Source of the DNA: Poteriospumella lacustris
Lineage: Eukaryota > Sar > Chrysophyceae > Chromulinales > Dinobryaceae
Length of the DNA: 64,000 nt
Direction: 5' to 3'
Assembly: GCA_008000375.1 (NCBI GenBank)
Contig: SMOI01000064.1
Coordinates: 64,990 to 128,989, forward strand
A model generated the notes under the pieces. It was given only the letters and a program-made list of their open reading frames with translations. It searched no databases and was not told where the DNA came from. A program made the translations under genes and the position numbers. Below are positions 1 through 14,400 of the stretch, one piece after another (positions within the stretch are counted from its first letter, which is position 1; every line of letters begins with the position of its first letter).

Positions 1-59
<59 letters not shown>

Positions 60-60
60 G
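1..60. repeat. TCG trinucleotide microsatellite
   Basis: About twenty copies of TCG with one or two single-base interruptions run from the left edge of the window. Read on the minus strand the tract would encode poly-Asp, poly-Thr or poly-Arg, so it could belong to the end of a coding exon of a gene lying to the left. The minus-strand Asp frame is open from about position 85 to the edge, but no start codon supports it. I therefore call it a simple repeat only. Confidence 0.9.
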
Positions 61-238
61 TGTCTTCCGTTCACCTCGCCGTCATCAAATCATTCGCGGC
101 GGAAAACCAAAAAGAAGGACATGGATTGTGATCAGATGAGACATGAAGCAGATGGATTCATATCGTCTTTGACATCGGGTAGATATTTTTATATCTGAAT
201 ACGTTGATCAGGCAAACAAGCGATTATTTGCAGTAGAA

Positions 239-2076
239 ATGATGCAGTGTTGTGTCATTGTCGTGGTCGCATTGACGCTGTTCATTAGCATGAACGCTTT
301 TCAGCTGCGGACCCCTAGCAATTTGGTTACCAAGAGTTCAACATGGAAGTGGAGATTAGCCGCCTCTTCTTCCTCCGTAGAGGCCACTGCGGATGTTGTT
401 GTGGTTGGATCGGGCATATCTGGTAGCACTGCAGCTTTCTACCTCCACAAGCAAGGAATGAACGTTGTAATGACAGAAGCAAAGAGTGAAGTTGGTGGAA
501 ATCTCATTTCCAAGAAAGGTACGTATGCTCGTTGTTGTTATTGCACGTCAGGTTTCATATTAATCGTTCTCTCACTCAGCGGATGGTTTTCTATGGGAGG
601 AGGGTCCCAATTCCTTTCAACCGAATCCGGAAATACTGCGACTTGCGAAAGACATCGGGCTTCTGGACGACTTAGTATTGGCAGACCCAAAACTTCCCCG
701 TTATGTCTATTGGCGAGGAGACCTTCATGCCCTACCGTCAGGAATAAACGACGTTCTCTCGTTCAATCTGCTCTCATGTAAGAAGCCATTTGTCGCTGAA
801 GTTTGGCATCGTTTTCACCAGAACGTTTCGCAGGTGCGGGGAAAATGCGTGCTGGGATAGGAGCTATGGGTTTTGTGGCACCAAAACCGAATCACGAGGA
901 AACGGTGGAAGAATTTGTCACGAGGCATTTGGGATATGAAGTGTTCGAGAGAGTAATCGATCCTTTTGTTTCAGGTGTATACGCTGGCGATCCTAGGAAA
1001 CTCAGTATGAAGGCAGCATTGAAAAAAGTAAAGGCCTTGGAAGACTTAGGATTTACACCGGGAATTCTGGATGGAGCCATCGTTCGAATCAGTCAATTGG
1101 CAGCAGCAAAGAAAGAAGTAGCACAACGAGACGCTGATTTACCAACTATTCCGGGTGGAAGCTTGGGATCTTTTCGGGAAGGACTCCAAAGCATTCCTTT
1201 GAAAATCAGTCAAATACTCGGTGAGGAAAGTGTTAAATTGTCGCACAAACTGGTGAAAGTGGAGAGAGAAGACAATCAATGGGTTTCGTCCTTTGAAGTG
1301 AGCGGTGATGATTCTACTGAGAAATGCGTCCACAAAATCCGCAGTAAAGTGTTGCTGATCACGGCTCCCGCACACATCACTGCTAATCTCTTCCGACAAA
1401 GTGATCCTAATTTACTGCCTGAGGCCTGCGAACTGGAGAAAGTAAACTATCCTCCGGTTGCCTCTGTCACTCTTGCTTACCCCAACGAAGCGTTCAAGGT
1501 ACTTTATTCATTTCTCGCAAAATATCCAACTTGATCTATTCACTAATCGGTCTTGCACCATCAGAAACCTCTGGACGGATTTGGGCACCTTATTCCTAGA
1601 GCTATGAAAATCCGAACGTTGGGGACGATTTGGTCTTCCTGCCTATTTCCTGGTCGTGCACCGGAGGGACATTCTCTTCTCTTAAGTTACATCGGTGGGG
1701 CTCAAGATCCAGGGATTATGAAGTTGTCGCCAGAGGCGATTGTTCAACAAGTTCATGAAGATAACAAAAAGATCCTTCTGAAGGAGAACGCCCCTATACC
1801 AAAGGTTCTTGGCGTGAGAATTTGGCCCAAAGCCATTCCTCAGTATGAATTGTACGTTTTGTTTCTTTTTTATTTCCTCAAATTTCCGTTTACCTCGTTG
1901 TCATTTGCATTTACAGAGGGCACTTAGATCTGCTGCAGAGAGTGGAGCAAGGCATGAAAAGAAATCCTGGTTTGCTCTTGGGAGGAAATTATCGAACGGG
2001 CGTTGCATTTGGAGATTGTGTCCAATATGGAGCCAATGTAGCTAAGGAAATAGCACAGATGCTTAACAACCTTTGA
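239..2076 (+). CDS. PPOX: Protoporphyrinogen IX oxidase, plastid-targeted (HemY/PPOX type)
   Basis: This FAD enzyme oxidises protoporphyrinogen IX to protoporphyrin IX, the last step common to haem and chlorophyll synthesis. Five exons (239-518, 580-777, 834-1498, 1565-1851, 1917-2076) join in frame to 529 residues, a normal family length; introns are 56-66 bp and GT-AG. Residues 1-20 form a hydrophobic signal peptide ending near Met-Asn-Ala-Phe, followed by a Ser/Lys-rich stretch. That is the bipartite presequence of secondary red plastids. A Rossmann FAD-binding motif ([10 protein letters not shown]) follows at about residue 54. The family signatures [20 protein letters not shown] and a C-terminal [14 protein letters not shown] are all present, the last closing the FAD site. 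The ATG at 239 is directly followed by a second ATG, and either gives a complete signal peptide. No odd residues were seen. Function is inferred from strong family motifs. Confidence 0.95.
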
Positions 2077-2468
2077 AAACTGATGGGTTTGGCCTTACGT
2101 TTGGCCTTCAATGATTTTTCCGTGTTATAAACTGAGTGAGTACTAAATAATATCTATTTTGTCGTTATCTGTATACGGTTCAGAGTCTCTTTAGTCCATA
2201 ATAAGCGTTACACACTTTTTTCAAAATCCCCACCAAGATTTGCTCATCATCATCTCGTGGTGACGAAGGTTGAGAGTTGCCCTGCAGTTTCTTGTTGTGC
2301 TTTGAATTCCAATAGCTTGGTTGAGACTTTGGCTAGAACTGTCATCGACGATCTCTGCATTATTGAATCTTGTGTTTGTAGGTGATCGCTGTTTTGGTGT
2401 ACGGTTTTTGCGACTGAGAATACGAATTATTGGTTATTATCTCCTCTGTTGAGTAGAATCTATCGCCA
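2077..2468. other. Intergenic spacer, no gene seen
   Basis: These 392 bp separate the PPOX stop codon from the giant gene's start codon, both on the plus strand. The segment is AT-richer than the flanking coding sequence and should hold the PPOX polyadenylation region and the giant gene's promoter. I saw no repeat, RNA gene or conserved motif. Confidence 0.6.
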
Positions 2469-5400
2469 ATGAATATCGATCCAGCTTTTCAATCGCTAGT
2501 TTCGGATTTGACCCGATTAACCACTCCAGCTGACATTGACAATCAAATTCAACAATGTGAGAAGAAATTTCAAGTTTATGAAATCGATGTCATCGAAAAG
2601 ATTCTCGTCGATTTGGCCTACTCTGGCTCCATCAACGTGAAGAAGCTCTTCTGCAAGCTTCTCCTCTTTTTGGCTGAACAACGAGAATCTATCAGCAATG
2701 AACTTATTTCTCGCATCTTATGGAAGAATGGTTCAACCATTTTGGAACGCTTTCTTCATTGCTTGGACATCAAGGACGATGAAGTTAAATCGCTTGCTCA
2801 ACAGTATCAATCAAAGCTCACAGAAAAATTTAAAGGTTAGTTTGCCACTTGAAGTACTGTTGCAAAAACTTCTTATTGCATGTATTCTGGTCATATTCAG
2901 AATTTTTGGAATCTGTTTCGCAGTTCAATTATCAGAAAGTACAGTCCGCAAGTCAACCCAAAGCTGCCGCTACCAGCAAAGGGGCATTGACTGCATCTGC
3001 CGCTGCATCTGAAAACTCTGCTATCAGTCCGTCTATTATTGCATGGGCGCTGTCGCAAATTTTAGCAAAAACTACTTGCGAAAGCGATGACAGCAGCAAG
3101 CACGTTCTCGACATTTTCGAGTCGTCCCATCCATATGTGCCAAGTAGCGGAGAGAAAGTGGAAGTCATCGACTTACCGTTCGCAAGAAGTATCCTTGTGA
3201 CTTTTGATTCGAAAAGCTTCACTGAAAACTCGGAAGATATTCTTGCGTTTTACACAGATGAGTCTTGTCAGCCTCACTCAATCGCACGAGCGAAAGGATC
3301 AAACCGTGAATTGCGATTTTCGTAAGTTGAGCCCCCACCTCGCTCTGCAACAAACTTATTGACATTTCAATGTTTTGCTTCTAGTGTCAATACATTCAAA
3401 GATTTCAAGCGATTTGAAGTCCTGGGAAGTAAATTATGGTTTACCTTCAAATCTGGTCGCTCGAAGACTGCGTACGGTTACAAGTTCTCCGTCCAGGCCA
3501 AATACGCTGAAGAAGACAAGAGAGCGAATTTGTCGCAGGCGGACAGCCAACGCAGTGTCATTGTTCAAAGCTCCACGAAAGTAGGCCAGCGCATGATTCA
3601 TTTCCTCGACGATGTGTTGAAGGATCTCAAGGCGTATCCCGAGCCTAGTGATCCCAAGGATAATCATCTCCATGAAACGATTCGATTGTACGCGGCCCTG
3701 ATTATGGCCAACTTGACCATGACGGAAGTTTATGGTGTGGACGGATCTGCAATGCAAAACTTGGAAACCAATGATCCGTTCCAATACAACATCAAAGCGA
3801 TTTTGAAGAGGCAGTTGTCGTTCAAATACTTCTTTCCTCCCGAACGAACGTCGAATCCTCTTATCTTGCGACTCTGTGCTCTCTGCATATCGGAATTGTT
3901 GGAATTGGAATCCAATCGAAACTTCACTGATACTCGAGAACTGCAAGAGGTTATTGAAGTTGTTACATCGTTGGCTAATGAAAATGATGCGAGTTGTGCC
4001 TACTATGGAATGAAAGCGTTGTGCCTCTTGGCGGTTGAGAAGAACTACGATGTTCTGTTGAGTTGTGGTGCGTTGACCACTTTTTACGAAGGGTCAAGAA
4101 GAATCAAAGACCCCAGTGTGCTGAAGTACGTCTGGCAAGGATTCAATTCGATGTCCGCGTACTTGGATAAAGCTCTTGCCTACGAGGGAAGTGAAGTTGC
4201 GGCCCCGGTCACAGCGCAAAGTTCTTCATTCAACATCACAACGGAGCGCATGGATGGTAACGACTTCATTCATATTCGCTACTCTTGCCCGATTCCAGCT
4301 TCAGGAAAGGTCTACTTCGAATTGGAGACAGTCCATGGCGGTAATTTGTTTTTGGGATTTGCACCGGACAACTGGGAGCCTACCAAATTGCGTCCGGTTG
4401 GTTATCAGACTGGGTCTGTATCCTTCAATGGCTTAAGACGAGTGGGAATCACTGAGGGCGTGGAAAAGGATTTCAGCTTTACGACTTCTGGTGGCGAGAC
4501 TCGGTCATGGGAAGCTGGTACTATTATTGGCGTTGCCATCGACAAGGAAAACCGCGTCTTCGAGTTGTCGTACGACGGTAAACCTGTCGGTGTTTCGCTG
4601 TCGTTCCCTTCCGAAACCGTTGATAATTGGCTCTTTGTCGTATCGATGTATAAAAGCGAAGGACTGGCACTCAATTTCGGCCAGGAGGATTTCCATAATC
4701 AGGAGTTGGTTTCGCCGTTTGTGAGACTCGTTGAACCCACAGTCGTATCTCCGTATGCGTTACAATACTGGGATAAGAACAGCTGGGTTGGTATCTCTTC
4801 TGACAGCCCTCTGATGTTGACCCCTTCCGAACGAGGGGACTCTGCGCGTCCGCTACAACGCGCAAAGGCACTTCTCTATCTGTCGGCTGTCATTCCTTCC
4901 AACGACTCTTTCTTTCATGAGCCTTTCGTGATCAAATCATCGTCGTTCCCGTTTGAAGAATGTATCGTTCGATTGGGCGTTTCTCGTATCACAATTTCTG
5001 GCTTGAAAATCAACTTCTCGACGATTACCGATCGCAAAGAGAAATTGCTGGTGTACAGCGATCCGTTATGCACTCAACTCGTCCGTGAATTCACCAATTC
5101 CGACAAATACTTTGCTAAAGAAGAGAATGATCTGGTGATCTTCTCTGACTGCGTCTATTTCAAGTTCTTCGCGGACAATTATTTCATCGACAACATCTTG
5201 CAACCGTCCTTTGAAGCTTTGGTTCGCCCAGATTACTCGAAAGAGATTGATTCGTCGTTGATGGGTACCTCAGATGACGTGGTGGAAGAAGGCAAGGAGA
5301 TCTTGGCCATGTTCGAAAGCGAGCACAACTATGCCGACAACATGCACGTTATCTATCCTGTCGTCGTCGCGCAAACGATTGATGTGGTGGAAATCTCCTT

Positions 5401-8400
5401 CGACGCACAAACGTACACGGAGAACTCCTACGATTATCTGCAATTCTTCTCCGATGACAAATGTGAGGTACCTATCTCTCCGAAGTATTCCGGCGATAAA
5501 TTCCCTGGCAAAGACAACAATCCACCACTGCGGATTCCTGCAAATCATTTCTGGTTTTTGTTTCATTCGGATGGTGGATCAAACTACTGGGGATACAAGT
5601 TTTATGTGAGGAAGGATTCATTGGCCAGCGTTCGGAAGGCGAAAGAAGATGACTTCCAAGCCATCACCAAGAAAGACTTGTTGACTGATAAGGTGGTCGA
5701 AACCTCGGTTCAAGAAGGAGGTCATACGTCGATCGCGTTCGATGAAACGTTTTCTTTCTCGTTTTACGACACCTTGCAAGTCTTTTTGCAGAACCCCTCA
5801 AGTCCAGACGCACCAGTCGACTTGAAGCCTGACACCATCATATGCTCGAAGGCAACAGCTGCTTATCTTCGTGTCAAATTGCCAAATCTTATCGATGAGT
5901 CTGGAAATATTGTGGAGTATTCCAATGAGGGCGTTAACATTCCCCATCATCACTTGTACTTGAAATGGGTCGTCATTGAACCCGAGCGAACAGTGGTGGA
6001 ATGCTTGCGAAACTCGCATCCGCTGGAGATTAAGAAGGTCTCGAACAGTTGGCATTGCGACATCTGTTCGATCAGTTACTCCAGTGACACCAAACGTAGA
6101 AATTGCTTGACGTGCGACTACGATGTGTGCTTCGCATGTATCCCACGTACCTTCAAGGCTAATCGAGGCAAGGGCCTCGAAGCCAAGGTTTGCTTGTACC
6201 GCAACTTTGATCCTCTCGGTGCCTTGCGTAATAACAGCAGTGGCATGTCCTTGAAGTTCGCTACCATTCATCCGTATATCGACAACATGAATGAAGAGAA
6301 CGTCATCGATTTGACGAAACTGAAGGACCCACCTCCACCGGAAGGGGAAGCTGTACATCCCCCACCAACCTGTTGGCGTGGACATACAATGGAAGTCACT
6401 GAAAGTCGGTATTGGAATTGCGATGTGTGCCGAGAAAGCGAAGGTCGCCAACATAACTGTCGTTGGAACTGCACTGATTGTGACTACGACGTGTGTTTTC
6501 CATGTCGTGATCCTCGCGATGATCCCACGCCACCACCCTGCAGAGATACATCGCATGTGATGAAGAAAACTGTTGGGGGATCATGGAATTGCGATCTTTG
6601 TCACGAAGGTCGGGGCCGTTGTCGTCGCTGGCGCTGTGCTACGTGTGATTACGACACCTGTTTCATTTGTATCCCCGAGCGACCTGAAGAGCGTGCTCGA
6701 TCTCGTGAGCTTTGTATCGTATTTGATCCGCGTTCTTGTACTGAAGAAAGCTGTGATTACATGCAAATCTCGGCTGTGACGCAAAACAGTGGTAGTTATG
6801 ACAACCTGTTGCGGTACGGACGAGAGCGCTTTACTGGACAGTTTTCGTCGGGATATATGCCCTCTCTTGAGAAGCCTCTGTTCTTTTACCACCCACCAGT
6901 GCTTCCAACGGATTCTGGCGACTGCATTGATAGAGATGGAACCGTTGTGAAGTCGCAAGAGGTGGACCGCAGCACTCTCTTTTATCGCTTCTATTCTGAT
7001 GGATCTCGAGTCGGTGAGTGAAGTTGTACGCATTGACTTTCCGTTGCAATTGTTTTTGATGACACGCTTTTGTCTGTGTAGATTGGGGTATTGAGTTCTT
7101 TCTCTGTGATGCCTCCTATTTCCGCGAGATTATGAACATGAAGAAACCGGACACATTGCCGGTGGTCGTGAAGGAAGAGCATCATGATTACTACATCAAA
7201 CCTGATAAGGAATTTCCAGTGTTGCAAAGGCTCGGAAAAAGTTCAGACCCATTGGTACAAGACATGTTCGCAGCGATTATGTATGCGATAACGGCACGGC
7301 AAAACGTGGATTTGCAGAAAAAGGTGTTCGCTGTCATTGACTCGTCGGCGAATGGTCAATCGTTGTTCAAATTGTTGTTGGATGTGGCGGATCGATCGTC
7401 GATGGGTGCGATGTTCTTCATTAAGACATTGGGTGGTATCTTGGTGGAGTTCCCTCAGCCAGAACACGTCGTTCCCCCTGCAACGTTTCCAGAGCTTCGC
7501 AAGTATTCGTTTATGCAATGGATTTTGCAGAAATGGATGTCGATTTCCCGACACGAGCGATTGACTCTCTCGCCGGATGTGGCCAGCATTTTGACGTATT
7601 TGCACTTCCGCGCAGAGGATTTCAAGAAAGCACATTTGTTGACCACCGTCGCTAAGTTGGCCATTGCCTTCCGCAATTGCAACGACTTTGACGCGAATAT
7701 TCTGAATTCCTTGGCAACGGCGTTTTCGATGCAGGTTCGTGATATGCAAATGGTAAGATCATCGGCGTTGGTGACGTCGTTCGTGGAAAATCCGGAGAAT
7801 TTGAAACAAGTTTTTGCAATGGCATCCTTACCATACGATCAAGAGAACGACGATTTGATTCTTGCATCGATGCAATTGGCAGAGTTCTTGGCCAACGATG
7901 CTGTACTCATCATGCGCTTGGTCGACCACGTGGGGTTGTTTATTCCACATTTGAAGTCTCCGTCGGCATTGATTCGTGAGAAGGCGTTACAGATCTTGGA
8001 ATCGTTGTTTGGGTTTGCACCATCGCTTCGTGTGGATGCTCAGGTGATTCCCAACCTTCGCATTGGTCGGTACATCTTCGATTTGTCGAAGCAAAACAAA
8101 AAACACCCCGCAGCTGCCTCGTTTCCGGAGCAATTGAAGCCGTCGTGGTCGAAGCAGTCGTTGGACGAATCCACACAAACTCTTGTTGATGCCAAAGTTT
8201 ACATTGATGCAGAACATTCAACAGGTAGCAACAGTAACCGTGAATGGTCACCATTGTCTGGGTTTTGTCATCCAGAATTCGCGAACGTTGCTGATGGAAC
8301 TGGTCTGACGGTCTGCTTTTGGATCTATCCCGCAGGCAAAGCCAGTCAATTCTTTCAGCGTATGCAGCAATCGCAAGACAGCTCTTGCACCATTTTCGTA

Positions 8401-11400
8401 ATGGGTGATACGCAGAAGGTGGTATCAGTGTCCATCGATGGTGACTTGCGCTTGACCCTTCGTTCGTCGTGTGACGGTACCGACCGCAAAGATATTTCGG
8501 TGACCACCAAACGTACGTTGCGATTTAACGAGTGGAATTTCGTCAGTTTCTCGATCAAAGAGAAATCACCGGATGAAGCGCCCAGCCAAGACGATGAAGC
8601 TCCCAGCCAAAACGATGATGAAGTCCCAGCAAAGGAATCAATTGCTGACGCCACCACAACGGTCTTGGAGCTTCATTTGTCGCAAGCAAAGTCCCTTCTC
8701 GAGGCAAATGCGAAAGCAAATGCTCTTCAGCAGCAGCAAGGTGATCAGAGTCAAGTGACCAGTCCACGGGCTCAATTGGAAGTCAAAGATTCATCTGTAC
8801 CAATCGACAGCGATGTTGTGTCGGAGAGCTTCCCCGTCAACGTCTTGCAGAGCAAGTGGTTCAATGTGACTGGGGAGGCAAAGAGTAGCATTCCGAAGTG
8901 GCATCTTGGATCTGTTATGGGCACTTTGTCGCAGGGTGAGATGCGTTTGGATCAAGTCGCAATCTGCAAAGCTGCCATCTGTGCCATTAAGACCGGATCG
9001 CTCTCTACTTCTGAAGTCATGGCCAAGTATCAGCGTCGTATCCCCACCGATGCAATGTTTGTATTCCGTGCCTTCAATCCGGCCTTCAAGTCGACGTTGG
9101 CTGGATGCATGTTGTCACTTATCGATGAGTTTAAGGAAAACGGCATCAGTTCTCCCGAAATCGCCGAGTCGTTCCGATCGGCTATGCTCAGTGGCAGCTC
9201 AGAGGCCTCGAAAGAAGACACTGCAAAACGTCCCGTTAGCTTGGAGCGATCAGAGTCTTCCTCCGATGAAACAGCGGATTTAAGTCGATCTGGCACCCTA
9301 CAACGCCCCTCGACGGCCATAGCATCGTCGTCGTTGACTCCTACTCAATGCGTCGAGCGCGGTAAGTGCATGCAGCGCTTGGCGGAAACATTTCAGTTCA
9401 GCTTGCAATATTTCCCTTCGGATGGATGGGTGGCCAGCCAAGAGGCCGACGTGTTAGTGGTGTCCGCTCTCAATAATCTGAAAGAAATCATTGGCGCATT
9501 GATGGAGTCGCAGGTGTCAACCGTGAGTGTTGAATCTGATCACCCGTACCCCGACAACATGGATCGATGTGAAAAACTTGTTTATGATTTGTCTGGGTGG
9601 CCTGACTCGGATCGTGTGGATGGCCTGAACGTTTGGTTCGACGAGAGCAGCTCTAGCGAAGCGAACTACGATTATGTGACGTTCTATTCGAACGAAGAAT
9701 GCACGCAGACAATTGGAGAGCGATATACAGGTGGAAGAAACGGATCCTCCAAGAATTACCCGACAAAGGACACCCCGTTGCACGTTCCTCTTCCGGTGGA
9801 AGGCAATAAATTGACGTTGTATGTGATGATGCATTCTGATGGGTCCAACACTGACTTTGGTTGGATTATCTTTGGTGCTCCATCGATGAAGAAGAAAAGC
9901 TCTGGTCGAGCGATGGAGTACGAGTCGCTGCATCCGTACACAGAGGCCATCCAGCGTCAATACATCGAGTTCCCTGGAGCCATCGGTATTGAGATCACCT
10001 TCGATGACAATTGCGAAACAAATCATTGCGATCGTTTGGCCTTCTACAAAGACCCGCACATGAAAGAGTTCATTGGACCGAAGGACTACTACTATGGCAG
10101 CCTCAAAAGTGGTGTTGGTACCTTCACCAGTCAACCGTTTGTCTTGCCGGTGGATCGTTGCTATGTTCAATGGATCTCCACCAGTCACAACGGCAAGTGG
10201 GGCTACAAGTTCTTTGCGCGGCCAGTCGTTGTGGATGTGCGCCAGCAGTTCATTTTCTCCGCCGAAGCAATGGCTCGGATGTTGAAGCTTTACAGTAAAT
10301 TCCATACCCAGACGTTTTTGGATTATCTCCTGTCGAAGGATCTCGCGGGATTAAATCTGGCAGTTGCCCTGATGAGCAACAACGATGATGCCGGTGTGGG
10401 TGCGTTGATTCGTGATTCTTTGCTGCGTATTTCTTCGAAGCTGGACTTGTTGCAAAAAGTGATTGTGAAGTCACGTAATTCCATTGAAGAGGGCTCTGCC
10501 TTGTCGTGGCTAGCCAGTTCGTTGAGTGTCATCACGACTCGCAAAGAATGGACGGAAGAAGTATGGCACACCGATTACGTCTCACATCCCATCTTCGAAA
10601 AGGCGTCGTTCTCTCGACGATACATCTTCTTTTTGGCCAAGTCCGTGACGCTATCCATTCGATCAGATCGCCCACCTTCCACGTACAAATTGGTGATCTG
10701 CAATGAGCAATTCGTGAACATTGAAGTACCGGCGGATGGACAAGTCACCGTGACGGGAAGTAGCTTCACCTTGAACTACACCATTCCGATGGAATGCAGG
10801 AATTATTGGTTTTTCCAGATCGACTTCTCGGTGGATTTCGGTGAACATTCGTCGTTGTTCTCGGATAGTCGACGACCAGCTTTGGAAGATTTGGAGGCCA
10901 ATGACAGCTGTATCCCCTTGTTACTCGGCGATGCGATCAAGAAAGGTAGTTTGGGTATCGCCTGCACGGCTGTGAAGGCCTTCAGCAATGTCTTGGGCAG
11001 CAGTGACGTGTCGAAAATGTTGAAAGACAAGTCAGAAGCTGACCTCTTCATCGGCAATGAAATAGCCCATCCAGATCGTTTCAAACGCACTTTGCTGATG
11101 AACACCAGCAATGAAACGTCTTCCCCACTGCTATGTCTTAGTGACTGGCGTATTCCAGACAGCGCCTTCGGTCGATACGGCTCTTACATGGAGTTCCAGG
11201 TCACCGGCTGTCGTAGTTCCATGTTCATTGGTGTTGCGAAGGAAGAACGGGCGTGTAAAAATGGTCACATTTGCTTGGATGCGGAGCTGTCCGAGTTGGA
11301 AGATGCCACCAAAGCCGTGTGCAATGGCTGCACGTTGCCCATTCGAGACGCTTGTCGGTATTGCCCACAGTGTTCCTTCCATTACTGCAGCAACTGTACG

Positions 11401-14400
11401 TATCCACAGTTGGCGTTGAATAGCGATCCTCCGAAGGCCCCGAAGAAGCCGAAGAAGACCGAAGCAAAGAATGGCGAAGAGGAAGCGAAATCTGGTGGTG
11501 AAACAGAGGGAGAAGCAAAGGAAGGTGATTCTCCAGTGGCTGAAGAGGAGCAAGAAGGTCACAACGAAGATGGAAGCGGAGATGAAGCCAACACCGATGA
11601 GGAGTCCGACGACAACAGCGATTCCGGAGTTGAAAAGGACTTCTCTATTGAAGGAATGTACAAGCAAAAGGCTATCTACGGCTTTGAAGTTGGACCATCG
11701 GTTCGTTCTGCTGATGATTCAGAAGGTCCTCCTGCGGTGAAAGCTGCATCAGAGTTCACTGCTGGTCTTGCCATTGGCGCCGTAGATATTGAGAATCCTG
11801 TCTCAGATATTGAAATGGAGTTGACGATTTTCTCGAGTCGCAGATCGAATGTGGTGGCGAAGAAGAAGATCGTGATTCCTCGTGGAGCTTGCCATGAACA
11901 GCATTTGTATTTGGTGACATCAATCAACGGTGGGACACAAATTACTTGGAATTTCTTTGATTTGAAGTCCCTGCGTGGCCGATGCTCCGAGTTGCATAAA
12001 ATGTTTGCAACTGTCGCGGTGACTGGAACCAAGAAAAGTGGCCACTCGACACCAGTTGTTCACATGAACCCCACTGCCAATGTCGCCTGGAAGATCTTTG
12101 ACCCTTCGAATAAGGAAAATCGTTGGCGTGCAATCGATGAAAATCAGGATCCATACATCACCGAGAGCTCTGAAGATGTTGCGCTTCGCAAAACAGCTCA
12201 CATCAATGTCACCCGCGAATTGACAAGACGTGCACATTCGTACATGACTTCCATTTCAGATTTCGACCAATTGCTCGCACAGAATCCGGCGGCAGAGAAA
12301 GTCGTGGTAAGCATTTTGGACAAGATCAAAGCTGGACTGGGAAGTGATGACTTCACCTCCCGTCGCTTTTCTGTGCGTGGGGCGCTTCATGTTTTGTCTA
12401 AAACGGCCAAGTTCATGCCGATTCTCGGTAATAAGCCTCTGTTCGACGCAATTGGATCCATGTTCGGGCAAAAATACACCGATCACGAAGATATTTCCGC
12501 GTCGCTTTGGCGATTGAAGGATGTACGCAAAGCAGTGTTGGGCTACGTGATCAACATCGTGGACGAGATGATAGCCTTGAAGAAAATCAGGATTCTTGAG
12601 TCATCTCATCCTATGTCGATCAAGAAGGGCATCTTATCGGAGTATGTGGAGCTGGAAGGATCGTATGGTATGGAGGTTGTCTTTGATGCCGAGTCGAATA
12701 TTAGCGGCTACGTGTCCATGATGATCTTTGGAGAGGATCCATCCAACATGACGGACGAGGAGAAAGAGAAGAAAGCCCTCTTCGGACCTTGGAGCAAAGC
12801 GATCACGTCAATACCAGCGCCTCCAACCAACGCTCAGCCATGCTACCTGCCGACGCAAAAGGCATGGATTGAGTTCAATTGTAGCTCGGATTATTCCGGC
12901 GAATGGGGATGGAAAATCGCGTTCTCCTCGTGCTCCGTTGATCGTATGAAGGAATTGCTCGAGTTTGTGCCCGCGTACTACCGTGTGACGCGACCGTCGA
13001 TGGGAGGAACGCAAGGGCTGCCCTCTGACGTCCGTATCTTTGAATCGCCCCATCCATATGACAACAACATGAATGTCACTGAGGTGATCGAGTTCCCCGA
13101 GGAAGTGAAGGCGCTACGTATAGCCTTTGATCCTTGTTCTGCGACGGAAAACAACTACGACTACTGCATGTTCCAAACCGCAGAAGATGGAGACACTGAG
13201 CGTTTCATGGGAGGTCGCGACGGTTCGTCTAAGACTTACCCCGGGGTAGGTGGTGCACAACCATTAACTGTCCGTGGAAACCGCGTGACTCTTCGTTTCG
13301 TTTCTGATGGATCCAATAACGATTGGGGTTATCGTTTCGCCATTTGGCCGGCAGAAGTGACGGCAGAATCAAAGAGTTTATACGATGCAGCGGAAGAGTA
13401 TTGCAAATCCAATGGGTTGGAGTATTTGGTTCGCGAATCGCGTCATCCTTATGCCGACAACATCGAAGAAATCAAATCTCTCACGATTCCATCTGCAAAG
13501 GCCTTGAAGATTGTTTTCCATCCCAGCAGCAGTATGGAAAATAACAATGATTATATCTCATTTTTACGTCCTGATTCTGGCTACTACGGCAAAGATATGT
13601 ACACGGGTGGATTGGATAATACCAAAAAGGTATATCCTGGCGTCAGTGGTACCTCTCCGTTGGTGATCCCTTCGAATACCGTCACGTACAAATTTCGCAC
13701 GGATGCTTCCAGAACTGACTATGGATACAAGTTCATCGCCTATCCATGTGATGGCTCAACGGTTTTATCAGCCTTGGAGCGCCATTTATCGATAGATGCC
13801 TTCGCACAATCGTCGGCTTTGTGGATTCAAAACCTCTTTTACAGTGTTCTTTCTGCTTCGTCATGGGCTCGCCAGCCTATCAAGACATTGGACACTGCCC
13901 ATCGAAGTTTTTTACGGTTCCCTGGCTCTGCCTCTATTGAAGTCACGTTCCCTAATGATTGCGACTCCGACAACGCCAATTTGGTGTTGTTGATCGATGG
14001 TGCAGGCTCGCACAAGCTCACAAAGGATGACTTCCTGCGAGAGGGTGGTTGGAAATCGCCCGGATCTACAATTGACTGTCGATTCATTGGCAGCATTTCG
14101 TTCGGCTTGGAAGTCAAAGGGCAGTATCCAGCTGCCCCAACTGACAAAGCAATTGAGGATCTCTTCTCTGAATTGTTGACGGAATCTTTCTGCACATTGT
14201 TGTGGGAGCTTTGCACGCATCCTCATCAGAAACTGGCGAAATGGTCCGGTCTCCTGCTGACCGTGCTCTTGTTCCACGGAGATTACCGCAAGATCCAGAA
14301 AGCCTCTATATTGCGGAATCTGTTTGATGCTGTTTTCTCTTCCAAGGATATGACGGTGGCTTACTTCGCCTGTCGTGAATTGGAGGAGTATGTCGGCCGT

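Noticed and set aside
7014-7131. Giant gene split into two genes at this point, with the second starting at the ATG at 7132
   Set aside because: Splicing 7013 to 7082 restores a CUB-like module ending (SDGSRV-DWGIEF) in frame, so the two parts form one gene.
9517-10305. 262-codon minus-strand frame opposite CUB-like modules 4 and 5
   Set aside because: It is a shadow of the plus-strand coding exon and has no features of its own.
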